From assembly GCA_010672585.1 (NCBI GenBank), contig JAAHGF010000017.1:163435-227434 (forward strand): DNA of 64,000 bases, given 5' to 3'. Below the pieces are notes generated by a model. It saw nothing but the letters and a program-made list of their open reading frames with translations, was not told the DNA's origin and did no database searches. Positions within the stretch are counted from its first letter, which is position 1; each line of letters opens with the position of its first letter. The DNA is from Okeania sp. SIO1I7. Lineage in GTDB: Bacteria > Cyanobacteriota > Cyanobacteriia > Cyanobacteriales > Microcoleaceae. Position numbers and translations under genes: made by a program. Shown here one piece after another: positions 15,745-25,522 of this stretch.

Positions 15745-17226
15745 TTATTTGTACATCATTTCTGGACTACCTAACATTAAAGCTGCTTGTACATCGTTTG
15801 GGCTATTTTTAATTATTGCTTGAGTTTGAGCAGAAAAATTATTTCCTAAAGTTGCAGAAAGTTGCTGACGGTTTATCGGTTTGGGTTTTCCTTGGTTTAA
15901 CTGACCACGGGAGATATTTGTGGCAAAGCTAATTCTACGCATCATTGCATCAGAGTTTAACCATGCTTCTTTAGTATTTTTATAACCATCAGGAGTGCCA
16001 CAAGCATAAATGTGCATTCCTAATTGGTATAACATTCCAGCAATTTGGTTCCATCTAAATTTATTAGTTCCTGTTGCTCTAGCTGCAGAAATAATATATT
16101 GGTACGGAGTTTTAAATTTGCGGTCGTAGTAGTTTTCATTCCAGAATTCACTACTGTTGAACAAGGTTTCTAAAACAGAACGAATATTACCATTAGTTTC
16201 TTGAAATCTTTGAGCTAGTTGATTAACTAGATTTCCCGGAGGCCGATCTGCAACAAAATATTGAGCTAATTTATAGCTAATAAAACGGGCAGTAGATGGA
16301 TGTTTTGCTAGAATATCTAAGGCTTTTTCTCCTTCTTCTACTCCACCTCCTTGGATCGGTATTCCTAGAAATATTTTGTCACTATTATTGTGACGGTCTG
16401 GATAAAACTTAAATCCACTACCGTCTCCTGTTCGACGTATAATTCCCCACCCAGTAAAAATTTTTGCTAAAGTTACTATGTCTTGTTGTTTATAACCTCC
16501 ATCTACTCCGAGAGTGTGAAGTTCCATAAGTTCGCGGGCATAATTTTCATTTAAACCTTTAAATGTGTTATTAGCACCTTTACTTCCAGGTGCAGTATTT
16601 AGCCAATTATCTAAATAGAATAACATGGCTGGATGATGAGCTGTTGCTCCTAATAAAGTCCGAAAGTTACCAAGTGCATAAGGTCTAATTGCATCTCTTT
16701 CATAAGTACCTATCCAGACGCGAATTGGTCTTCCTCCACTTACAGAAACACTGAAGTGATTGAACCAAAAATTAATCATTACTTCTTGGAGTTGTCTATT
16801 ACTCAATATTGCTCTGAGGAAGTTTGCTTTTCTGGCTTCGTTCAGAATGATTCTCATTCGATTAATTCTTGCTTCTTTTTGTTTTTGAGTTAGTTTTTTT
16901 TGTTTTCTGGGAGGTAGGGGGCCATACTTGTTATAGAGTTGAACTGGGTTTAAGTCTAAGGTTGTTAATGTTGACAGTTGATTAGTTAATTGTTGAGGTT
17001 CTCTAATGGTTTCTGGTTGAAGTTGAGACTGAATATAACTGTTAATTCCCATTGATTTAACTCGTTCTATCTCTCCGGGTCTAGGACCAAAACTTAGACG
17101 ATTCAAAAGATGGATAGTTTGGGTGTTAATAGATTGACTATCAGCATAGCTATGACTTGGTAATCCTAACCAGATAATTAAGCTTAATAGCAGAGATATA
17201 ATCCAGTAATTAGAGGCTTTTTTCAT
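15745..17226 (-). CDS. DUF1800 family exported protein
   Basis: 493 residues from the ATG at 17226. That start gives a clean signal peptide (MKKASNYWIISLLLSLIIWL, then GLPSHSYA). A longer frame begins at 17394 but its extra 56 codons come from an inserted MITE (17270-17406), so I reject it. The body shows DUF1800 hallmarks: HLLNRLSFGPRPGEIERV, MINFWFNHFSV, NYARELMELHTLGVDGGY, FTGWGI and the late SDAMMRR. Function unknown; co-occurrence with DUF1501 is well known and both proteins are predicted outside the cytoplasm. Confidence 0.88.
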   Translation of the reverse strand: MKKASNYWIISLLLSLIIWLGLPSHSYADSQSINTQTIHLLNRLSFGPRPGEIERVKSMGINSYIQSQLQPETIREPQQLTNQLSTLTTLDLNPVQLYNKYGPLPPRKQKKLTQKQKEARINRMRIILNEARKANFLRAILSNRQLQEVMINFWFNHFSVSVSGGRPIRVWIGTYERDAIRPYALGNFRTLLGATAHHPAMLFYLDNWLNTAPGSKGANNTFKGLNENYARELMELHTLGVDGGYKQQDIVTLAKIFTGWGIIRRTGDGSGFKFYPDRHNNSDKIFLGIPIQGGGVEEGEKALDILAKHPSTARFISYKLAQYFVADRPPGNLVNQLAQRFQETNGNIRSVLETLFNSSEFWNENYYDRKFKTPYQYIISAARATGTNKFRWNQIAGMLYQLGMHIYACGTPDGYKNTKEAWLNSDAMMRRISFATNISRGQLNQGKPKPINRQQLSATLGNNFSAQTQAIIKNSPNDVQAALMLGSPEMMYK

Positions 17227-17269
17227 TAGACTTCTTGCAGAATTTAGGGAATAGGGAATAGGGATAAAG

Positions 17270-17406
17270 GGCGTTGCTTTTGCCCCCCTAACCCCCCCAA
17301 TTTTGGGGGGGAAATAAAACTCTAAAAGTCCCACATTTTTGGGGGATGCGCGGGGGCTTGACCAGAACGAAACAATCGCGCATTCATACTTCAATTCAGC
17401 AACGCC
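17270..17406. mobile_element. 137 bp IS1-like MITE with 8 bp target duplication
   Basis: Starts GGCGTTGCTT, ends AATTCAGCAACGCC, and is flanked by GGATAAAG at 17262-17269 and 17407-17414. The interior holds CCCCCCTAACCCCCCC and GATGCGCGGGGGCTTG. A close relative lies at 31113-31263. It sits 44 bp upstream of the DUF1800 start and has created a spurious upstream start codon. Confidence 0.9.
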
Positions 17407-17414
17407 GGATAAAG

Positions 17415-18110
17415 AATTGATAATTTATGTGTGATAATTGATTTGATTTTTTATTATATGTAGGGGCGAATGGCATTGGCTAACGCCAAGCTCCGCTAAC
17501 GCCCTCACTCGATTTAATGTCCGTGCGTAAGTTCTATATATATTGCTTTACATACATTTGTATGGGAGTCTTATTCTGAAAGTTTTTGCTTTTTGTAAAT
17601 ATTATTTACAGCAGCATATATGAACAATCATAACTGAAATATTTTAATTTTACCACTACAAAATTTATCTGTAAAAATCAGGAATTATCTTATATTCTCT
17701 AAGTACCTAAACTTGATTTTGGTGCATCTCATATTTGCCAAAAAATTTTTTTATTATCAAAATAATATGGGTATAAAACCCCGCCTTTTAAGGGGAAATT
17801 TTTTTGGAGAGTTGCTCACACATCCCCGTTATATCAAATCTGGTTGAATACTTACTATATAGTTGAGGGTAGGGGGGTGAGGGAGTAGGGAGTAGGGGAG
17901 TAGGGGAGATTAAATATTGAATTAATTATAGAAGTATAAACAGATATTATATAACCAGATTCTATGTGCAATTAACCGGATTTGATATTACAAAAATAAC
18001 TTCTGACTTCTGACTTCTGACTTCTGACTTCGTTAATCCCTGTACCCTAAAAGCTATAAATTTTTGGCTTTATTCTTGCATTGAGATGCACCCCTTGATT
18101 TTGACTGAAG
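17415..18110. other. Intergenic with small repeats, no gene seen
   Basis: About 17461-17507 is a dispersed repeat (GGGGCGAATGGCATTGGCTAACGCC...GCTCCGCTAACGCC). About 17870-17910 is a GGGAGTAGGGGAGTAGGG tract. Near 18000-18030 TTCTGACTTCTGACTTC is a simple tandem repeat. Nothing coding is convincing. Confidence 0.6.
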
Positions 18111-19844
18111 TTAAGGAAGTTTCCAAATATTAATCTTCCGGTCCCAACCACCGCTAATTATTGTTTGACCATCAGGACTAATTGCTACTGTACTAATATA
18201 ACTGGTGTGTCCGTTTAAACTACCTTTTAATTTACCTGTACTCAGTTCCCAAAACTTGATGGTTTTATCCCAACTGCTACTAATTAAAGTTTTACCATTA
18301 GGAGTAATGACTATTGACCATACTCCGTCTATATGTTCTTTTAAGCTATGAATTAATTCATCTGTCTGCAAGTTCCAAATGTTAATCGTGCCATCACTAC
18401 TACTACTTGCTAATATCTGACTATCAGGACTGAAAACTACAGACAAAATTGATAGAGAATTAGTATTTATATTACGAATTAGTTGACCTGTTTGTAGGTT
18501 CCATAATTTAATCATATTATCTTTACTACCACTAGCTAGAAATTGACCGTCAGGACTAATGGCGATCGCATTGATTATCTCAGAATGTCCTTCTAAGGTT
18601 CGGATCGACTCTCCAGTACTTAAATTCCAAATTTTAATAGTTCGATCCCAACTCCCGCTTACCAACATTTCACCGTCAGGAGCGATCGCTACTGCATCTA
18701 CCACATCGTTATGTCCTGTGAAAGTCTGCACCAGAGTAATATCAGTGACATTTTTATTTTTGGGTAGTTTCCAGATTTTGATGGTTTTGTCATCACTACC
18801 ACTGATAACTAACTCTTCATTGGGAGTTACTGCCACTGAATTTATTGATTCTTCGTGAGCTTTCCAAGTGGCTATGATTTCGCCATTCTTAATATCCCTG
18901 ACTGAAATCATCCCGTTACTACTACCACTGATGATATGGGAATTTAAAGCAACTACAGAATTCACTATTCCACCTACTTCATTGGAAATTGCCTTTGCCA
19001 AAGAAAAATTTACGGCAGTTTCTGTGCCATTTTCTTTTGTAGATATTTTTGTAGAAACAGGGTTTGTTGCTTCTGTTGGAGTGGTTGTAATTTTAGCAGT
19101 CTGGGGTTGTTGAGAAATGGTTGGCAACGAAACTTGTTGTCGCCACCTCCAAAAAGTATTAATCTCTATTCCTCCAGATACGATCGCGTCAGAGTCTTCT
19201 TGCAACTTGACAATACCGTTAATAGCGACTAGACGACCTTCTGTATCTAGCACTGGTCCGCCACTCATCCCTGCTCTAACTAAGTTATCATAAAGTAAAC
19301 TATAACCACCGATAGGTTGCTGACGCCCTTTGACTACCCCTGGTGTACTCAGAAAAATTCGTTGTTGGAGGTTACTGCCTGAACGTGGCCATCCCCCCAC
19401 AAAAACTGCTTTTCCTTGAACTAACTGAGTTGGGTCTCCTGTTTCGGCAACAGGGTAATTTTGAGAACTGGTAAATGGCACAACCGCTAAATCTACATTT
19501 GGTACTTGTTTAATGAGACTATAGTAAACTGGATGCATTTCTCCATCGGGTGTGCGTACTTGATAATCTCCTACTTTATTGACAACGTGCCAGTTGGTAA
19601 GTATATAATATGTATCTCCTTGTTTTTCGACAATTACACCTGAACCACCTCTGTTTGGTCCATCAATTCTAACTGTAATTTCTCCTGCTATTTTGTTGAT
19701 TTCTGATTCTGTTAAGCTCAGAGCAACTTGTGATGTTATTAGTGGTATTAGGGTAGTGATACTAATGATTAAGTTTCTGATATTAATAGTCTTGAGAGAT
19801 AAAATACTAATAATAATTATGGTAATGATTCTCTGAAAATTCAT
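18111..19844 (-). CDS. Exported trypsin-like protease fused to a seven-blade WD40 propeller
   Basis: 577 residues from ATG 19844 (an alternative TTG lies six codons upstream). The N terminus is a hydrophobic signal or anchor (residues 1-43). Residues about 50-235 are a trypsin-like serine protease with the triad H86 (ILTNWHVV), D118 (NVDLAVV) and S194 (AGMSGGPV). After a Thr-rich linker, seven WD40 repeats (about 290-577; for example TIKIWNLSTGESIRTLEGH, MIKLWNLQTGQLI, TINIWNLQTDELI) would close one propeller. The propeller presumably selects substrates. Orphan gene with large spacers on both sides. Confidence 0.9.
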   Translation of the reverse strand: MNFQRIITIIIISILSLKTINIRNLIISITTLIPLITSQVALSLTESEINKIAGEITVRIDGPNRGGSGVIVEKQGDTYYILTNWHVVNKVGDYQVRTPDGEMHPVYYSLIKQVPNVDLAVVPFTSSQNYPVAETGDPTQLVQGKAVFVGGWPRSGSNLQQRIFLSTPGVVKGRQQPIGGYSLLYDNLVRAGMSGGPVLDTEGRLVAINGIVKLQEDSDAIVSGGIEINTFWRWRQQVSLPTISQQPQTAKITTTPTEATNPVSTKISTKENGTETAVNFSLAKAISNEVGGIVNSVVALNSHIISGSSNGMISVRDIKNGEIIATWKAHEESINSVAVTPNEELVISGSDDKTIKIWKLPKNKNVTDITLVQTFTGHNDVVDAVAIAPDGEMLVSGSWDRTIKIWNLSTGESIRTLEGHSEIINAIAISPDGQFLASGSKDNMIKLWNLQTGQLIRNINTNSLSILSVVFSPDSQILASSSSDGTINIWNLQTDELIHSLKEHIDGVWSIVITPNGKTLISSSWDKTIKFWELSTGKLKGSLNGHTSYISTVAISPDGQTIISGGWDRKINIWKLP

Positions 19845-19978
19845 TTTTTTATTTGTCAACAATAGTCTTTTTTATTCAGATGTTTAATCAAAGATTTTAC
19901 TTAGTTTCTCAATCGAAATAGGTATTTTTCGCCTAGTATAAATACTATTACAGATATTATATCATGTACCTGTGTCTG

Positions 19979-20157
19979 TAAGCATTTCCTGCGGAATGCT
20001 GTGCAAACAGCTATTAGCTGTTAGCTCTCAGCTCTTATGAGGGAGTTTTAATTAATATAGACTGTTTCAGCTAGCTTTTATAGTAAGTATAAATTCTGCT
20101 TAAATTAGTAAAGCTTTTATCTAAAACTAAAAGCAATAGCTGATGGCTGAATGCTTA
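19979..20157. repeat. MITE-like element, TAAGCATT...AATGCTTA ends (copy 1)
   Basis: About 180 bp that match 29100-29297 over most of their length (shared CTTTTATAGTAAGTATAAATTCTG and CTAAAACTAAAAGCAATAGCTGAT, each with few changes). The left end contains GCATTTCCTGCGGAATGCTG, a small palindrome that also occurs alone elsewhere. The spacer to the next gene (20158-20615) shows nothing recognisable. Confidence 0.75.
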
Positions 20158-20615
20158 CCTGTGTTTAACCTTCTATCATTGATTTTTACTTCAAGTTTTT
20201 ATTCTTTGTTTAAAGATAAAATAAAGATAAAATATAGCTGCTAAAGTTAATTACTAATAGTTCAAGAGCAACTTTTGTGTGGCATGAATTCGATTCAGTG
20301 GTATGATACTTCTCAAACTAAACTATGGCAAAAAATTCTATAACTTAAACAGTAGTATGAGAAAAGTTCATTTTGTTAGGCTCAAGCAACAAAGTTGCTA
20401 AACTATCGGACTAATAACAGTCGTTAAATACTTTTGAAGCCTTTACTATTTGCCAAAAAAATGCTATGACTTGTATTGATAATACAAAACTATATATACC
20501 TCTATTCCCAAGAGTACTGCTACTGATTTAATGATGTTTCTAAAACTTCATGTTGTAGCCTATATAAAACATAGATTATAATAAATTAAACTGATTTTTT
20601 TGAAGTGACTTTGAT

Positions 20616-23600
20616 ATGGTGGAGCGAAAAAAGATCGAGTATCAAAAAATACTAAAATCTAGCAAAGAACTAAATTTGCTAATTGTAGAAGATGTGATGG
20701 AAGATTTAGCGCTCATAGTACGCACCTTAAAGTCTCATGGTGTAGAATTTACCTATAATGTTGCAGACAGCAAACTAAAATACCAAAAATTGCTTCAAGA
20801 TAATGTATATGATGCAATATTGTCAGATTATTATTTAGCAGATTTTGATATTTTCGAGGTGCTGAAATTACTGCAAAAATCAGGACAAGAAGTTCCTGTG
20901 ATTTTAATCACAGATGATTTACAAGAAGAGAAAGCTTTTGAATGTTTAAAAGCAGGAGTTGATAATTATATTTTCAAAGATAGATTATTGAGTTTATCAA
21001 TTATTTTAGAGCGAGCGATCGCTGAATTTAGGTTAAAAAAAGAACAGCAACGTGCCATTCTCAAGTTACAACAACAAGCTCAACAAGAAGCAATTATTAA
21101 TCGCATTGTTCAAGGAATGCGTAATACTTTATTACTGGATGAAGTCCTGCAAAATACTGTCGAACAGTTACATGAGGTTTTGCAAGTTAGTCATTGTATA
21201 ATTGTCAGGATGGACTATCAGAAAAACATTAATCTTTGTCACTTAAATAATATGACGGTTGAATGCGATCGTCAAGCAAGTTTTTCTTACGATGTTCATC
21301 AATATTATTCAGAATTACTCGCTACAGGAGAACAAGTAAAAATCAGCAAATTCGATACAACCATAGACTCAGAAGTTAAAAATCTTATTGACGAGTTTCA
21401 AGTGATTTCAGTCTTAATTACACCGCTGTTGTATCAGGATGCTTACCAAGGTGGAATTATTCTAGACCAGTGCGATCGAGAAAGAGAATGGACAGAAAAT
21501 GAACTATCTCTATTGAAATCAATTGCTGACCATTGTGCGATTGCCATTCATCAAGCTGAACTATATCAACAAGCACAAATAGAAATCGCTGAACGCAAGC
21601 GAGTAGAAGAGCATCTGCGCAAAAGTCAGGAACGTTATGCTCTCGCCATTGAAGCAGGTCATGTGGGAATTTGGGAATGGGACTTACAAACGAATGCAAT
21701 TTACCTCGACCCTATATTGAAAGCAATGCTTGGTTATGAAGATTGGGAAATTAGAAACATGATGGATGATTGGCATCAATTGGTGCACCCGAAAGATCGA
21801 GAACAGGTAATGGCAGCAAAAAATGCTCACTTAGCAGGACTAACACCAAAATACGAAATCGAACATAGGATGCAACATAAAGATGGCAGTTACCGATGGT
21901 TTTTTTGTTGCGGAGTTGCTATTCAAAATGAAAAAGGAATAACGAACAGAATGATGGGAACAAATACAGATATTACACAATATAAGCACGTAGAAGAAAC
22001 TGTTATTGCTAGTCAACAGCAGCTTGTAGCTATGATGATGCTTATCCATAATATTACAGAGTGCAAACAAGCACAACAAGCTTTACGAAATCATGAAGTG
22101 AAGTTTCGTGCCCTAATTGAAAATGCTAACGATTTAATTTTGATTATTGATGTTGACGGAATCTCTCGTTATATTAGTCCATCACTAATAAGAGTTTTGG
22201 GATATATACCGGAAAAAACTGTTGGTCAGGGTATTTTCGATCTAATTCATATAGATGATTTATCCCTCATCACCCACACTTTTCACAAAGCAATTGAAAA
22301 TCCTGGTATTAGTCAACCACCTATTGAGTATAGAGTTAAGCATAGTAATGGTTCTTGGTGCTTTTTTGAAGGTGTTGTCACTAACCTTTTACACGACCCA
22401 GCGGTAGCAGGTATTATTGTTAATAGTCATGATATTACTCAACGCAAGCTAATTGAAGAACAATTAAAACATGATGCACTACATGATCCACTGACTCATC
22501 TTCCTAATCGTACTCTGTTTATGGATCGTTTAGAGCAAACAATTAAATATGCGGAACGTCGCCAAAATTTTTCCTTTGCCGTCCTATTTATAGACCTTGA
22601 CCGATTTAAAGTTGTTAATGATAGTCTTGGTCATAGCATGGGAAATCAACTGATTATTGCGGTCGCAAAACAACTCAAAGCATTGGTTTCTCCTGGAGAT
22701 ACAGTTGCTCGTCTTGGTGCAGATGAGTTTGTAATTTTACTAGAATATATTTCAGGAATTAGTGATGCTACCTGTATTGCTAATCGCATTCACGAACAAC
22801 TAACTTCGCCAATTATTTTAGAAGGAAATGAAGTATTTATTACTGCTAGTATTGGTATTGCTCTCAACTCCACGACTATAGGGTCAGCAGAAAATTTTTT
22901 ACGAGATGCAGAAATAGCTATGCAATCTGCCAAAGATATAGGTAGAGGATGTTATCAAATTTTTTGTACCTCTATGCACACTCAACTTCTGAAACGTTTA
23001 AAGTTGGAGAGCAATTTACAAAGCGCTCTACAAGCTATTAAAAATCAACCTACCGCTCAATCTCAATTTGTGCTTAACTATCAGCCAATTGTTTCCCTCG
23101 CTACAAACAATATTATTGGTTTTGAGGCCCTAGTGCGTTGGCAACATCCAGAATTAGGTATAATTTCTCCTGTTGAATTTATTCCTGTGGCAGAGGAAAC
23201 AGGGTTAATTATACCTCTTGGTTTGTGGGTATTAAGAGAAGCTTGTCGGCAGTTACGTCAATGGCAAAATGAATTTTCCAATAGTTATCCTTTAAAAATG
23301 AGTGTTAATTTGTCTGTGAAACAATTTGCTCAAGCAGATTTAATCGAACAAATTGACCAAATTCTCTTAGAAACTCAGCTTGATGGTAGTAATTTAAAAC
23401 TGGAAATTACTGAAAGTGCTTTAATAGAAAATTATGAGTTTGTTACAGAAAAAATGTCTCAGTTAAGAGCGCGGAATATTGAGTTATGTATTGATGATTT
23501 TGGTACGGGATATTCTTCTTTAAATTATTTACACCGTTTCCCAATGAATACTTTGAAAATCGATCGTTCTTTTGTGAATAGAATAGGCGTTGCTAATCTG

Positions 23601-23825
23601 GTAAGTGAGGGTTCAATTGACCCCACAGAAATTATCCGCTCAATTATTACTTTATCTCATAATTTAGGTATAAATGTTGTAGCTGAGGGAGTAGAAACTG
23701 TAGAGCAAGTTCTTCAACTACAAGCGTTAAAATGTGAATATGCTCAGGGTTATTTATTTTCTAAGCCCCTAGATATGACAAAAGCAACAAGTTTAATTTC
23801 TACAATCAACTCTTCGGAAAAATAG
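20616..23825 (+). CDS. REC-GAF-PAS-PAS-GGDEF-EAL cyclic-di-GMP signalling protein
   Basis: 1069 residues, cytosolic. Order: receiver domain about 20-135 (phospho-acceptor D71 in AILSDYYLADF), coiled linker, GAF about 165-315, PAS/PAC about 330-465, second PAS/PAC about 490-610, GGDEF about 625-785, EAL about 815-1062. The GGDEF signature is changed to GADEF (RLGADEFVIL) and the I-site RxxD is SPGD, so cyclase activity and product inhibition are uncertain. The EAL domain looks complete: FEALVRW, NLSVKQF, LEITESALIE, IDDFGTGYSS, LKIDRSFV, VAEGVETVEQ. It is most likely a phosphodiesterase, perhaps bifunctional. No operon partner and no clear promoter. Confidence 0.93.
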   Translation: MVERKKIEYQKILKSSKELNLLIVEDVMEDLALIVRTLKSHGVEFTYNVADSKLKYQKLLQDNVYDAILSDYYLADFDIFEVLKLLQKSGQEVPVILITDDLQEEKAFECLKAGVDNYIFKDRLLSLSIILERAIAEFRLKKEQQRAILKLQQQAQQEAIINRIVQGMRNTLLLDEVLQNTVEQLHEVLQVSHCIIVRMDYQKNINLCHLNNMTVECDRQASFSYDVHQYYSELLATGEQVKISKFDTTIDSEVKNLIDEFQVISVLITPLLYQDAYQGGIILDQCDREREWTENELSLLKSIADHCAIAIHQAELYQQAQIEIAERKRVEEHLRKSQERYALAIEAGHVGIWEWDLQTNAIYLDPILKAMLGYEDWEIRNMMDDWHQLVHPKDREQVMAAKNAHLAGLTPKYEIEHRMQHKDGSYRWFFCCGVAIQNEKGITNRMMGTNTDITQYKHVEETVIASQQQLVAMMMLIHNITECKQAQQALRNHEVKFRALIENANDLILIIDVDGISRYISPSLIRVLGYIPEKTVGQGIFDLIHIDDLSLITHTFHKAIENPGISQPPIEYRVKHSNGSWCFFEGVVTNLLHDPAVAGIIVNSHDITQRKLIEEQLKHDALHDPLTHLPNRTLFMDRLEQTIKYAERRQNFSFAVLFIDLDRFKVVNDSLGHSMGNQLIIAVAKQLKALVSPGDTVARLGADEFVILLEYISGISDATCIANRIHEQLTSPIILEGNEVFITASIGIALNSTTIGSAENFLRDAEIAMQSAKDIGRGCYQIFCTSMHTQLLKRLKLESNLQSALQAIKNQPTAQSQFVLNYQPIVSLATNNIIGFEALVRWQHPELGIISPVEFIPVAEETGLIIPLGLWVLREACRQLRQWQNEFSNSYPLKMSVNLSVKQFAQADLIEQIDQILLETQLDGSNLKLEITESALIENYEFVTEKMSQLRARNIELCIDDFGTGYSSLNYLHRFPMNTLKIDRSFVNRIGVANLVSEGSIDPTEIIRSIITLSHNLGINVVAEGVETVEQVLQLQALKCEYAQGYLFSKPLDMTKATSLISTINSSEK

Positions 23826-24096
23826 TTATAGCGCGACGTGCAAGTGAGAAGTCAAAAGTTAAAAGTCAAAAGCTAAGTTTTTTGACAAGAAGCTTTAAGT
23901 AGGGCTTGCTGATTAAATATCAAAGCATTGACTTATATTGGTTGTAGCATTTTTTGGTCTTTAAAAAGTTCCAGCTTTTCAGCTCAAAGAGCTGCATAAA
24001 GCTAGTATTTTGGGACGATTATGGCAGAAAAATCACTCTGACAATTTTTCCGACTACCTCCTCTATAATATCAAATCCAGTTAATTGCACATAGAA
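23826..24096. other. Intergenic repeat relic
   Basis: No gene seen. The stretch about 23903-24020 (AGGGCTTGCTGATTAAATATC, CAAAGCATTGAC, TTTTTTGGTCTTTAAAAAGTT) is related to 29404-29500 (GGATTTGCTGATTAAATCTC, CAAAGCATTGAC), so both are decayed copies of one element. The border recalls AGGGTTTGCTGAAAAAGTC found near 29640, 47680 and 60475. Confidence 0.55.
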
Positions 24097-24576
24097 GTAG
24101 ACGCGGAGCGGCGCGCCGAAGGCAGATTTGAGGATTAAGAATTTGGTGAAAAACCATTGTCTGGCCAAGTCTATTAATGATGCAGGTTGGTATCAATTCA
24201 GGAAATGGGCGCGAGTATTTTGGTCATAAATTTGCCAAGGTAACGGTGGCAGTTAATCAAGCCTAAAAAGCGCCAAAATTGCTCAAATTGTGGAACAACA
24301 GTGAAGAAATCACTATCAACTCGAACTCATGTTTGTCAATGTGGATGTGTTCTAGACCGAGACCACAACGCCGCAATTAATATTCTCAATTCTGCCTTAA
24401 GTACGATGGGGCACATCGGAACTTGGCTCAATGAGTCAAACGCTAGACTCGCTAGACTCGTCATACTCCGCAAACGGGAGATTCTGGCACTACTGAGGTT
24501 GGAGAAATCCTGTCTCAGCAACCAGGGTCGTAGAACGAAGAATCCTTCGTGCTTTAGCCGGAGGAGTGTCAAATAG
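24097..24576 (+). pseudogene. tnpB: C-terminal remnant of an IS605-type tnpB
   Basis: The segment begins with a 29 bp GC-rich repeat (GTAGACGCGGAGCGGCGCG...), then out-of-frame code for LRIKNLVKNHCLAKSINDAG and a zinc ribbon (CSNCGTTVKKSLSTRTHVCQCGC) with RuvC-III DRDHNAAINILN. It is nearly the same as 53210-53668 on the other strand, down to the downstream tail, so both descend from one element. N-terminal two thirds are missing. Two frameshifts lie before the zinc ribbon. The + strand frame from 24301 is only the surviving end. Confidence 0.85.
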
Positions 24577-24620
24577 TATGATAATGTTTGGATAATTATT
24601 TAATTGGTGACAATAATCTC

Positions 24621-25469
24621 ATGAGTAACATTTATGTATTCCACGAAGGTAGAGGAGACAATGGATGGCTTTGGTCTAATACCTTTGATGGCTCTGAATG
24701 GGTTGGCGATCAAAAAGTACCCAATACAGGTATTACTGCGGGTCCATCAGCAGTAGTATACAATGATCAAATCTATGTGTTCCACCAGGGCATGGAAGAT
24801 AGTGGCTGGCTTTGGTACAATGTTTTTGATGGTTCTGAATGGGCAGGCGATCAAAAAGTACCCGACACAGGTATCAGCGAGGGTCCATCAGCAGTAGTAT
24901 ACAATGACCAAATCTATGTGTTTCACCAAGGCCGGGGAGATAGTGGCTGGCTTTGGTATAATGTTTTTGATGGCTCTGAATGGGCTGGTGATACTGAGGT
25001 TAAGAGAACAGGAATGACTGCTGATCCATCAGCCGTGGTATACAATGACCAAATCTATGTGTTTCACCAAGGCCGGGGAGATAGTGGCTGGCTTTGGTAT
25101 AATGTTTTTGATGGCTCTGAATGGGCTGGTGATACTGAGGTCAAGAGAACAGGAATTACTGCGGGTCCATCCGCAGTAGTATACAATGACCAAATCTATG
25201 TGTTTCACCAAGGCCGGGGAGATAGTGGCTGGCTTTGGTATAATGTTTTTGATGGCTCTGAATGGGCTGGTGATACTGAGGTCAAGAGAACAGGAATGAC
25301 TTCGAGTCCATCAGCAGTAGTATACAATGACCAAATCTATGTATTTCACCAAGGCCGAGGAGATAGTGGCTGGCTTTGGTATAATGTTTTTGATGGCTCT
25401 GAATGGGCTGGTGATACTGAGGTGCGGGGAACAGGTCTTACTGACGATCCAGATGCGGTTGTCATGTAA
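24621..25469 (+). CDS. Six-repeat PLL-like beta-propeller lectin
   Basis: 282 residues that are exactly six units of 47 residues. The consensus unit runs IYVFHQGRGDSGWLWYNVF, then DGSEWAGDTEVKRTG, then PSAVVYNDQ. This resembles Photorhabdus PLL-type and related propeller lectins, which bind fucose or similar sugars between Trp-lined blades; sugar specificity here is unknown. Units 3-6 are almost identical in DNA as well, with 141 bp periodicity, so the array expanded recently. No signal peptide or membrane segment. I chose ATG 24621 (MSNIYVF) over 24588 because the extra residues do not fit the repeat. Six rather than seven units is unusual for a PLL propeller. Directly follows the tnpB relic. 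Confidence 0.85.
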   Translation: MSNIYVFHEGRGDNGWLWSNTFDGSEWVGDQKVPNTGITAGPSAVVYNDQIYVFHQGMEDSGWLWYNVFDGSEWAGDQKVPDTGISEGPSAVVYNDQIYVFHQGRGDSGWLWYNVFDGSEWAGDTEVKRTGMTADPSAVVYNDQIYVFHQGRGDSGWLWYNVFDGSEWAGDTEVKRTGITAGPSAVVYNDQIYVFHQGRGDSGWLWYNVFDGSEWAGDTEVKRTGMTSSPSAVVYNDQIYVFHQGRGDSGWLWYNVFDGSEWAGDTEVRGTGLTDDPDAVVM

Positions 25470-25522
25470 GTAAATATTTTCTAGTCTATTACTTGCTTCT
25501 GACAAATTATATTAGACATCTC

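Noticed and set aside
17227..17394. Upstream in-frame extension of the DUF1800 gene
   Set aside because: The added codons are encoded by a MITE with a clear target duplication, and the downstream ATG begins a proper signal peptide.
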